Of a stretch of 42,442 nucleotides of DNA, positions 15,792-22,933 are shown one piece after another. Both the position numbers and the translations under genes were made by a program. Numbering within the stretch: position 1 is the first letter of the stretch; every line of letters begins with the position of its first letter. Source of the DNA: an archaeon (GTDB taxonomy: Archaea; Asgardarchaeota; Hermodarchaeia; Hermodarchaeales; Hermodarchaeaceae). The notes under the pieces were generated by a model. That model made no database searches and was not told the DNA's origin. It saw nothing but the letters and a program-made list of their open reading frames with translations. The stretch is taken from the NCBI GenBank assembly GCA_016550415.1, contig JABXGU010000078.1:1-42442 (forward strand), in the 5' to 3' direction.

Positions 15792-17008
15792 TCTGACAAT
15801 GGAGGTAGCTTAAGGTCAAGTTCGCGAATTCGAGCCAGTAATGTTGATGGGACATGAAGTTCATGGTAAAGCGCCTTCACAAATTCATCTCGGAGATTGG
15901 CTTCTTGAGCTGCTTCAAAGAAACTCCTGACCAACCAGCCACCAACATAATATGTGAAGCCATAGGGTCCCCACATTGGGTCAGTCATGAATGGTATTTG
16001 CGCCCGGGCATACTCTTCTTCGAAAGCGCCAAAATCAATTAGGTAGTTTAGAACCTCTGATTCACTTCGGTTTTGATGTTGTAGCATAACGAGGGCGTTG
16101 ATGCCAACTGCGCGACGTAGGTTTCCTAGGATGTTTGTAATTTCCTCTTCTTCTTTAAGTGGACGATTTTCCCGTAGGATTATTGCTCCAGAATCTGCTA
16201 GTCCCTCTGCTATAACACAGTCAGGTGTGTTGATGAGGGCAACTGTTGCCTCGACATCAATTCTTTGCTGATTGTAGTCATATTCGCGGGAAACCAATTG
16301 TGTTTGGTGGCCAGGATAGGTTTCGTGTGTTACCCAACCCCAGATACCATATTTGCTTCTTGGCAATTGGATGTTTATTTCGATGAGGGCACGAAAATTT
16401 CCCTTATAATAGTGGTAAGCGGACCATGGTGCTTTATCAACAGGACGAAATTCGATATTCTCTTCGTCTGGAAGCTTGAAGAGAAGAAGCTGAGTGGAAT
16501 TACGCGCCTCCTTTGCGGCATCTTGTGCTAGTTCCACAATTTCTGCACCAATTGTAAGTGCACGTTTACGCCATTGTGAAGCCATTGTTGGCAAATCAGC
16601 CTTTCCAACTTTCTTTCTGAGAGCACGGGCAGCTTGTTCTGTCAACTCCTCTATACGTTCGCTGGCCACTGTTACAATTTCGATATCGAGACCTGTTCGA
16701 ACTCGTTGTTCAAAGGTTATTTTTTCCTTGAGAGCATATCTTACAAGGAGACTCATCGCTTCCATTTGCTTGTCTAGGAAGGTTCTCCTAGGATCAGCAT
16801 CAACCTTTGTTTTTACAGTTTTTTGAAGAACTTTGATGGCACTGAGGAGTTTGTCAGGATCGACAAGCCTTGTCAGGTCATCAGGTAGATCTGGGCCAAA
16901 GTAGCAGTCTACTACAATTGTATCTGAACCTAATACTTCCTTAAGATAGGCATCCACTTGATGGGCTAGATGAACATAATTCACTCCAATAGAAGTATGC
17001 AAAGACAT
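15788..17008 (-). CDS. DUF885-type putative zinc metallopeptidase
   Basis: The core motif is THETYPGHQTQL, the HExxPGH signature of the DUF885 group, which is related to gluzincin carboxypeptidases. A second Glu in IAEGLADSG fits the third zinc ligand (in the family usually EGWA). C-terminal parts YVGGWLVRSFFEAAQE and ELHVPSTLLARIRELDLKLP also fit the family. At 406 residues it is shorter than the roughly 550-600 residues of many members, mostly at the N-terminus. Substrate is unknown. GAGGTC lies eight bases before the ATG at 17008. It sits between the Ras-like GTPase (10-base gap) and the agmatinase-like gene (4-base overlap), so the three are probably one operon. No signal peptide, so it acts in the cytoplasm. 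Confidence 0.85.
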   Translation of the reverse strand: MSLHTSIGVNYVHLAHQVDAYLKEVLGSDTIVVDCYFGPDLPDDLTRLVDPDKLLSAIKVLQKTVKTKVDADPRRTFLDKQMEAMSLLVRYALKEKITFEQRVRTGLDIEIVTVASERIEELTEQAARALRKKVGKADLPTMASQWRKRALTIGAEIVELAQDAAKEARNSTQLLLFKLPDEENIEFRPVDKAPWSAYHYYKGNFRALIEINIQLPRSKYGIWGWVTHETYPGHQTQLVSREYDYNQQRIDVEATVALINTPDCVIAEGLADSGAIILRENRPLKEEEEITNILGNLRRAVGINALVMLQHQNRSESEVLNYLIDFGAFEEEYARAQIPFMTDPMWGPYGFTYYVGGWLVRSFFEAAQEANLRDEFVKALYHELHVPSTLLARIRELDLKLPPLSE

Positions 17009-17018
17009 CAGTTAGACC

Positions 17019-17582
17019 TCAGAGAGTATCCTTTCTTAATAACTGTGAAGCAAGATTGTTGAATGCCTCTTGGACATTACTTCCATCCAATGCGCTTGTC
17101 TCATAATAGGTTGCGCCTAGGCGTTCAGCCATTTGGATAGCTGCATGCTCTGAAACCTCTCGTTCATCCTGAAGATCAGCTTTGTTGCCAAATATCATTT
17201 TTATAAAATCGTTTTTAAGAACGCGTTTTACTTCGGCAATCCATTGATTTTGAACAGCGTTTGCAGATGAGGCACGTGTGAGGTCAAAAACAAAGATTAC
17301 AGCATCAGCCCCTTCGTAATAACGTAAGCGTAATGGTTCGAAACGTTCCTGACCACCTGTATCAAATAGATTCAATTTAACATCGGTCCCAGCTATATTC
17401 ACATCCTTCGTCACTACATTGAGACCAATGCTGGGAATATAGTCATGGTCAAATTTATTCTCAGCAAATCGGCGAATTAAGCTAGTTTTACCAACCGAGT
17501 AATCGCCGCATACTACAACTTTCTGGCTGTAACGGTCAGCTGAGGTATCGCGTTCAGCTTCATCACTGGGAAAAAATTCCAT
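17019..17582 (-). CDS. Ras/Rab-family small GTPase
   Basis: A single G domain of 187 residues, closest in motif style to the Rab/Ras branch. G1 is GDYSVGKTS (26-34), switch I reads YIPSIG with Ser51 where nearly all Rab proteins have Thr, G3 is DTGGQERF (74-81) with the catalytic Gln78 kept, G4 is GNKADL (132-137) and G5 is ETSAL (161-165). WDxxGQE is replaced by DTGGQE, between Rab DTAGQE and Arf DVGGQ. There is no C-terminal Cys for prenylation and no N-terminal Gly for myristoylation, so membrane attachment, if any, must use a partner. The first 19 residues look disordered. Asgard genomes carry many such GTPases. It heads an apparent operon with the DUF885 peptidase and agmatinase-like genes. 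Confidence 0.95.
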   Translation of the reverse strand: MEFFPSDEAERDTSADRYSQKVVVCGDYSVGKTSLIRRFAENKFDHDYIPSIGLNVVTKDVNIAGTDVKLNLFDTGGQERFEPLRLRYYEGADAVIFVFDLTRASSANAVQNQWIAEVKRVLKNDFIKMIFGNKADLQDEREVSEHAAIQMAERLGATYYETSALDGSNVQEAFNNLASQLLRKDTL

Positions 17583-17874
17583 ACCTAGAAAAGGTTCATT
17601 ATAGGTAAGAATTTTTGCCCTACAATAAAGATAGGCTCAAAGCAGCATAGAATGATTTGAAAAACTGAAAAAGTAAGTTAAGAAGGAAGCGAAGAAGAAG
17701 GAGGAGGGGAGCGAGGGGAGGGCGAGGAATGATGCGGACACAACAACAGAATACTCGCTTCGCTTCCTTCAAGACAAAACTTTTGTTCTGAATATATAAA
17801 CTGCCAAAACAGGAAGCAAAATTTTCCACTAAAATAGGTATCTAAATGGCATTTTTTTGCTCTTTGATGATTCT
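17583..17874. other. 292-bp gap with a purine/pyrimidine-biased tract
   Basis: The gap between the ABC permease gene and the small GTPase gene holds a run of about 49 nearly pure purines on the plus strand (17681-17729), so a minus-strand transcript would carry a long polypyrimidine tract upstream of the GTPase gene. A frame over it (17620-17829, minus) reads as hydrophobic low-complexity and I do not accept it as a gene. I see no tRNA or CRISPR signal. Confidence 0.5.
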
Positions 17875-18741
17875 TTAGAACTTGGCAAGTCCAGCTTGAT
17901 TTCGTATATAATAGTCACTAGCTCGGAATATGAGCCACCCTACAATAATTATGATGACATCAAGAATTAGAAGTAGCCCCAATGATAACCAAGCACTAGG
18001 TGCAAAGGGACCTAAAATGAGGAATTGTCGATAGCTTTCAAGGGCTTGGTATGTGGGAACACCTTGAGCGACTACTTGCAGATAAAAGGGAAGCACCACA
18101 ATCGGATAGCTCATTGGCGTAAGGAGCTTAATGAAACCAACAAGAAGTTCAACAGCCATCCAAGCCCTTCTAGCAACTAGTACGACACAGGCAAAGAAAA
18201 GAACAATTCCTTGCAATCCAAGAACTAATAGAAGGATGGCTAGGATGGCGGGGAGAAGGCCAGCTAGATTTAAGCCTAATTTAAAAAGAAGAGCTGTTGT
18301 CCCAAGCTGGAGAAGTAAACCGAGACCCCCATGTTCCACATTATGGATGCTTGAACCAAAGAGTAGAGTAAAACGACTAATTGGCGTAGAATATAGACTT
18401 TCTAGGGTTCCCACCCATTGCTCTCTTCGTAGCGCCATACCACTTCCCCATAGGCAGGAATCAATCAAAGCAACAAATGAGAAACCCAGTGCTGAGTATA
18501 CTAGCCAATCAGAGGTATATGTCAATTGACCTAGAGAGGTTGATGTCAAGCCTCCAGTGAGCGCCAATCCAAACAATATTAGCGGCAGTAACCATAGGAG
18601 TGGACTCACAATGAAATAAAGCAGGCTCAAAGGGTAACTGAGTTCAATCTTCCACTGTTTTATTGAAAGTTTCCATGCGACGGACAACTCATAGCGCCAA
18701 CCCCACTTATTCTGTAATTGTGTCTGTGAATCGGTTTTCAT
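17875..18741 (-). CDS. ABC-2 type transporter permease (second)
   Basis: A 288-residue membrane protein with six hydrophobic spans in the ABC-2 layout: a cytoplasmic amphipathic start (LSVAWKLSIKQWKIELSYP), paired spans around 35-65 and 85-100, a cytoplasmic connecting helix with REQWVGTLESLYSTPISR, then four more spans. The E-Q-W-V-G-T-L-E-x-L motif is typical of drug- and polysaccharide-export permeases, where it contacts the ATPase. The gene begins one base after the stop of the first permease gene, so the two surely form one transcript and probably a heterodimer. Substrate is unknown. Weak identity to the first permease in layout suggests an old duplication. Confidence 0.9.
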   Translation of the reverse strand: MKTDSQTQLQNKWGWRYELSVAWKLSIKQWKIELSYPLSLLYFIVSPLLWLLPLILFGLALTGGLTSTSLGQLTYTSDWLVYSALGFSFVALIDSCLWGSGMALRREQWVGTLESLYSTPISRFTLLFGSSIHNVEHGGLGLLLQLGTTALLFKLGLNLAGLLPAILAILLLVLGLQGIVLFFACVVLVARRAWMAVELLVGFIKLLTPMSYPIVVLPFYLQVVAQGVPTYQALESYRQFLILGPFAPSAWLSLGLLLILDVIIIIVGWLIFRASDYYIRNQAGLAKF

Positions 18742-18742
18742 T

Positions 18743-19645
18743 TCAGAATTCCCCCATTGTGCCTTTCTTGCGTGTATGATGTTCGGCGAGTCTGAAAGCT
18801 AGAATTCCAATAAGCCAGAAGACGACATCAAGGATGAGAAGAATAATGATATCAAACCATAGTTGTGGGATCCCAGCTGCAGCGAGCGCAGCTTCACGAA
18901 TACCAATAATAGCAAATGTAGACGGAATTAGAAGACTCAAGGGTTGAACCCATAGGGGTAACACATTGATAGAATAGTTGACTGGTGTCAGCGTGTAAAT
19001 AACCACACTAACAAGTTGAGTGAGTACTGAGGGGTCCTTGAAGACAAGGATAATTCCTGAAAAAGCAAAAGCAAATCCTGTGAATGCCACTATCATCATG
19101 ATTAGGATAAGTAATACTGGAAAAATCGCAGTAAAGGAGAAGCTCAGCCCAAAAATGATAACACAGACAGTGAAGAGAATAGCAGTGCTGCAGGAGGTGG
19201 TAATTAACTCCGCAATGGCAGCGCCCAATAGAATTGAAAGACGAGGAGCAGGAATAAGGAACATGGGCTCAAGGACTCCAGCGAATTGATACCAACGCAA
19301 AGTATTACCAGTGCCCCATATGCTGCTATCTACGAAGCTGTACACAACCCAGCCCAAGACAATGAAAGGAATGAATTCAGCGTATCCGGTTTGACTTCCA
19401 AAGTTGGGACTTGATAAACCACCACTGAATGCTGTTGCTGTGAAGACAAAGGGGAGCAGCCATAGGAGGGGAAGAATTCCCCATATGATGAAGTTGGCAG
19501 GATAGCGAACACTAATTCGCAGACTATTCTTTGCAATTGCCAGAGCAGCAGTGAAATCTAATATGCGAGGTTTATGATCTTTTGATGATGCCAAGGCTCG
19601 TTGATTATCTCTAGCCAATGGATTGATACTCGGCTCATGCGACAT
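18743..19645 (-). CDS. ABC-2 type transporter permease (first)
   Basis: About 300 residues with six spans; the coupling-helix region is LRWYQFAGVLEPMFLIPAPR, equivalent to that of the second permease, and the N-terminal segment FTAALAIAKNSLRISVRYPA matches it too. The frame stays open to 19705, but the ATG at 19645 overlaps the end of the ATPase gene by 11 bases and gives the normal length, so I take it as the start. The first 40 residues are polar and probably cytoplasmic. Together with the second permease and the ATPase it makes a complete ABC exporter without a substrate-binding protein. What it exports is not evident from the neighbours. Confidence 0.9.
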   Translation of the reverse strand: MSHEPSINPLARDNQRALASSKDHKPRILDFTAALAIAKNSLRISVRYPANFIIWGILPLLWLLPFVFTATAFSGGLSSPNFGSQTGYAEFIPFIVLGWVVYSFVDSSIWGTGNTLRWYQFAGVLEPMFLIPAPRLSILLGAAIAELITTSCSTAILFTVCVIIFGLSFSFTAIFPVLLILIMMIVAFTGFAFAFSGIILVFKDPSVLTQLVSVVIYTLTPVNYSINVLPLWVQPLSLLIPSTFAIIGIREAALAAAGIPQLWFDIIILLILDVVFWLIGILAFRLAEHHTRKKGTMGEF

Positions 19646-20702
19646 CGTCAGCAATTCTCCTACCAACTTTTTGTATGAAAACATCATCAAGGGTAGTTTC
19701 GTCAAAAGTCAAACCAGTCACTTTGGCACCCTGCTTTTCAACAATTTCTAGCAATTGTCGCATTATGCTTGCACCGTTTTGAGCATGAAGACGAATGAGG
19801 GAGATATCTGAAGCATCTGTAGTAACTGTAACCTTAGTTACTCCTGGAAGATTCTGAAACGCATCTTCACTAATAATACCTTGGACATTTAGATTGAGAA
19901 TATCAAAATCACGAATTCCCCTTTTCAAATCACTGGGGCTTCCAGAGGCTACAATATTGCCTTCATGCAGAAGTTCAATTCGATCACAGAGAAAGTCAGC
20001 TTCTTTCATGTAATGAGTTGCTAAAAGTATGCATTTGTCAGAGAGTTCCTCGCGGATAAATTGACGGATTTCTTGGGCAAACGCTGGATCTAATCCGAGT
20101 GTTGGTTCGTCATAGAGGAGCACTGGCGGGTTATGTATAAGACTTCGGGCAAATACAATTTTCATACGCATGCCCGTGCTATAATCTTCGCATTTGATGT
20201 TGGCTTTTTCTTTGAGACCAACCATTTCTAGAAGTTCATCGGCTCGCTTCTTTGCTTTAGTGTGTGGAAGGCGATAGAGTCTGCCAAAAAGGATAAGATT
20301 CTCACGTCCTGTGAGTTTGTAGTAGATGCTCCTTTCCCCTCCAGTGATTACACCAATGCTAGCACGAACTTCCGTGGGATTGCGGACGACATCGTACCCG
20401 TTCACTGTGACAGTTCCACTATCAGGAAGGACTAGTGTGCTTAGAATTTTAATGCATGTTGTTTTGCCAGCACCATTAGGTCCTAGTAGCCCCACAGTTT
20501 CACCTATTTTCACTGTGAAATTAATGGATTTCAATGCACGAACTTCACTTCGTGAAGTGGGTATAACACCCCATTTTCGGTTTGTAGACTTGTAGATTTT
20601 ACTAAGATTATGTATCTCAATTCCTGAAGTCAAAAGCTGCAGTCCTTCCGAATTGTTGATGGACTGCCAAGTCACACTACCTCTTAAGAAAATTTCCTCC
20701 AT
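19635..20702 (-). CDS. ABC transporter ATP-binding protein
   Basis: Energises the two downstream permeases. Walker A is GLLGPNGAGKTT, the signature is YSTGMRMKIVFARSL, Walker B is LLYDEPTLGLDP and the switch His is in LLATHYMKEADFLCD. After the ABC domain come about 90 residues with EGNIVASGSPSDLKRGIRD and a C-terminal domain of the DUF4162 kind seen in drug-exporter ATPases. The protein is about 30 residues longer at the N-terminus than usual; TTG at 20717 or ATG at 20702 may start it, and neither has a good ribosome site. It follows the RAM-domain gene after some 48 bases and overlaps the first permease gene, so the four genes look like one operon. Confidence 0.94.
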   Translation of the reverse strand: MEEIFLRGSVTWQSINNSEGLQLLTSGIEIHNLSKIYKSTNRKWGVIPTSRSEVRALKSINFTVKIGETVGLLGPNGAGKTTCIKILSTLVLPDSGTVTVNGYDVVRNPTEVRASIGVITGGERSIYYKLTGRENLILFGRLYRLPHTKAKKRADELLEMVGLKEKANIKCEDYSTGMRMKIVFARSLIHNPPVLLYDEPTLGLDPAFAQEIRQFIREELSDKCILLATHYMKEADFLCDRIELLHEGNIVASGSPSDLKRGIRDFDILNLNVQGIISEDAFQNLPGVTKVTVTTDASDISLIRLHAQNGASIMRQLLEIVEKQGAKVTGLTFDETTLDDVFIQKVGRRIADDVA

Positions 20703-20750
20703 GCTGAATAATAGCAATATGGCTGCTAGTCAATTTGAAGGCGAATTTGG

Positions 20751-20999
20751 CTAGTCTTTCTTGACACTTCGTGTAACCATCAGAGTTAATGTTTCACGAA
20801 CGCCTTCTGTTGGTCTAAGTTTTTTAAAAATGAATTCGTTGAGTTCCTTTTCGTCAGAAACGTTGATTAGAAGGAAAATATCATGAATACCATAGACAGA
20901 AGAAATTTCTTTGATTTGTTTTAGGTCCTTTAGTGAGTTGAAGACGGAATCAGTTAGGGGTGGATCTACATCAACAAGCACAACGGCATTAAGAGTCAT
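20751..20999 (-). CDS. Stand-alone Lrp/AsnC ligand-binding (RAM) domain protein
   Basis: Eighty-two residues that fold as the RAM domain alone: a first strand NAVVLVDVDPP, a helix SVFNSLKDLKQI, the strand pair EISSVYGIHDIFLLINVSD, a helix ELNEFIFKKL and a final strand TLTLMVTRSV. The HTH part of Lrp regulators is absent. Stand-alone RAM proteins bind amino acids or modulate full-length Lrp proteins; which applies here is unknown. The gene is divergent from metG and shares a 160-base promoter region with it, and it is first in the ABC exporter run, so it may sense the exported compound or its precursor (inference). The ATG at 20999 is preceded by a TTTAAA-type element about 50 bases upstream. 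Confidence 0.85.
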   Translation of the reverse strand: MTLNAVVLVDVDPPLTDSVFNSLKDLKQIKEISSVYGIHDIFLLINVSDEKELNEFIFKKLRPTEGVRETLTLMVTRSVKKD

Positions 21000-21048
21000 T
21001 TTCCATTACCCAAAAAAGAATCATTCATTCAATGTTCGTGCTTTACTG

Positions 21049-21057
21049 TTTAAAAAC
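21049..21057. promoter_or_regulatory. TTTAAA-type TATA box between metG and the RAM-domain gene
   Basis: TTTAAAAAC in the divergent intergenic region. Because TTTAAA reads the same on both strands it could serve either gene; for metG it implies a leader of roughly 80 bases, for the RAM gene about 25-30. Confidence 0.4.
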
Positions 21058-21144
21058 TGTTGCAAGGAAGAACAAACTGCTACCAAAAAACTTGAAAAGC
21101 CAGCATCATTGATGTGAATTGCCTTCTCATCTTAGGTCAAACCC

Positions 21145-21160
21145 AGGAGGGATTCCATTG
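21145..21160 (+). promoter_or_regulatory. Shine-Dalgarno site that fixes the UUG start of metG
   Basis: A perfect AGGAGG (21145-21150) stands seven bases before TTG at 21158. It decides against the more upstream in-frame TTG at 21119. Confidence 0.8.
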
Positions 21161-22840
21161 AGTCTAGAAAAAACAGATAAAATACTGGTAACGTGCGGGC
21201 TACCTTATACAAATGGTCCAGCTCACATTGGTCATCTTCGAACATACGTACCAGGTGATGCTTACGTTAGATACCTTAGGCACTTTGGATATGATGTTCT
21301 CTTTGTGTGCGGATCAGACACACATGGCGCACCAACGGAAGTTGCTGCCAGCCAAGAAGGTATTTCACCAAAGGAATTAGCGGAGAGGTATCATAAGCAT
21401 TTCAAGTCAATTTTTAAAAAAATGCATATCGATGTAGACTTCTTTGGAACCACAGAAGCACCCTATCACTATCGTAGAGTACGAAGCATCATCCAAACCC
21501 TAGAAGATAGAGGATACATTGAGATCAGAGAAATCCAGTTACCCTATTGCCCAAAATGTAAATCCTTCCTAGCGGATCGCTTCCTTACTGGAACCTGTCC
21601 CTTTTGTGGTGCAGAAGCCCGTGGAGACGAATGCGACCAAGGCTGCCAACGATATCTGGACGCAGACCAATTGATTGCCCCTCGTTGTGCAATTTGTGGA
21701 ACACCCGCTGAGAAACGGACAACACGTCATCATTTCTTAAAACTGTCAGAATTCACTGATTTTCTGACCAAATTCAATGAAGGACTCAAAGGAACACCAG
21801 TAGCCCGTAACTATGCGCTTGGTTGGATACGTCAGGGATTGAAAGATTGGTGTATCTCCCGAAACCTAAAATGGGGTATCCCATATCCCGGAGACGAGTC
21901 CCTAACGCTATATGTTTGGGCAGAGAATTATGCTGGATACATATCATTTACTGAGGAGTGGGCACGCCAAAATGGGAAGGATTGGGAGGTATACTGGAAA
22001 CGGGATGGAAAACTCATTCATTTCATTGGGGCAGATATAGTCTATCATCATGCTGTGTTTTGGCCAGCGATTCTAAAAGGTGCTAACTATAATACACCCT
22101 GGGCTATTGTTGCCAGTGGAATGCTAAAAGTAGAGGGACATGTATTCTCAAAGAGCCGTGGTTTTGTAACCTACATTGAGGAGGACTACATTCGTAATAA
22201 CATTGACTTAGATGCACTGCGTTACTATATGCTATCATATACAGGGCATACAAAGGATTTGGATTTTGGATGGAAGGAATTTCAAACCAAGATTAACAAT
22301 GAGTTAGTAGGCACTCTTGGGAACTTTGCATACCGCACACTCCTATTCAACTTTAGGAATTTCAGTAAGATTCCACAAGGAAAAATTAATGATACGACAA
22401 GATTGCAGATTGAAAAAGCAATCGGAGACATTCGAAGCGCAATAAATGATTTTCGTTTCAAAGAAGCAGTTGATGCAGCCATTCAGCTAGCAAATTATGG
22501 GAATACCACATTTCAGCAATGTGAACCATGGAAGTATGTCAAAGAGGAGCCATTACGATGCCAAGCTAGTCTTTATGATTGCCTCCAACTCTTGAAGGCA
22601 ATTGCAATTCTAATTGAACCAGCTATGCCAACAATTGCTGAGCGACTGTGGAAGCAATTGGGTCAATCAGGAGATGTCCATAAAATCCCAATCGAAGAGT
22701 GTTTGGTTCCAGTAAAGCCTGGCACACCTCTGACTGAGCCAAAACTTCTCTTTGAAAAAGTCCCTGATGAAACCATTGATAAAATGACAAAAATTCTTGA
22801 TGAACGTATCAAGAAAGCTGTTTCAAAATCTGCTAAATAG
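21158..22840 (+). CDS. metG: Methionyl-tRNA synthetase
   Basis: Class I synthetase that charges tRNA-Met. From the TTG at 21158 the protein has 560 residues. The HIGH motif is at 23-26 within GLPYTNGPAHIGHLRTYVPG, and the KMSKS loop appears as VFSKSRGFVTY. The insert carries two zinc knuckles: CPKC with CPFC, and CDQGC with CAIC. WGIPYPGDESLTLYVWAENY is typical of the archaeal/eukaryotic MetRS type. The anticodon-binding helical domain follows, with W in the PWKY segment (CEPWKYVKEE). The C-terminal EMAP/Arc1p-like tRNA-binding domain of many MetRS is missing, as is common in archaea, where it may be separate. It is divergent from the RAM-domain gene. Confidence 0.96.
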   Translation: MSLEKTDKILVTCGLPYTNGPAHIGHLRTYVPGDAYVRYLRHFGYDVLFVCGSDTHGAPTEVAASQEGISPKELAERYHKHFKSIFKKMHIDVDFFGTTEAPYHYRRVRSIIQTLEDRGYIEIREIQLPYCPKCKSFLADRFLTGTCPFCGAEARGDECDQGCQRYLDADQLIAPRCAICGTPAEKRTTRHHFLKLSEFTDFLTKFNEGLKGTPVARNYALGWIRQGLKDWCISRNLKWGIPYPGDESLTLYVWAENYAGYISFTEEWARQNGKDWEVYWKRDGKLIHFIGADIVYHHAVFWPAILKGANYNTPWAIVASGMLKVEGHVFSKSRGFVTYIEEDYIRNNIDLDALRYYMLSYTGHTKDLDFGWKEFQTKINNELVGTLGNFAYRTLLFNFRNFSKIPQGKINDTTRLQIEKAIGDIRSAINDFRFKEAVDAAIQLANYGNTTFQQCEPWKYVKEEPLRCQASLYDCLQLLKAIAILIEPAMPTIAERLWKQLGQSGDVHKIPIEECLVPVKPGTPLTEPKLLFEKVPDETIDKMTKILDERIKKAVSKSAK

Positions 22841-22933
22841 AAGATGAATTTCTGAATTTTGGTTTAAAAAGCAGGATTCCCCAAAAGATATTATTCACGA
22901 ATTCCTCCCAGCTAGTGAAGGAAGGCGTGTTTG

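Noticed and set aside
17620..17829. 69-residue hydrophobic frame on the minus strand
   Set aside because: It covers the polypyrimidine tract, which by itself codes Leu, Phe, Pro and Ser; no ribosome site and no similarity that I recognise.
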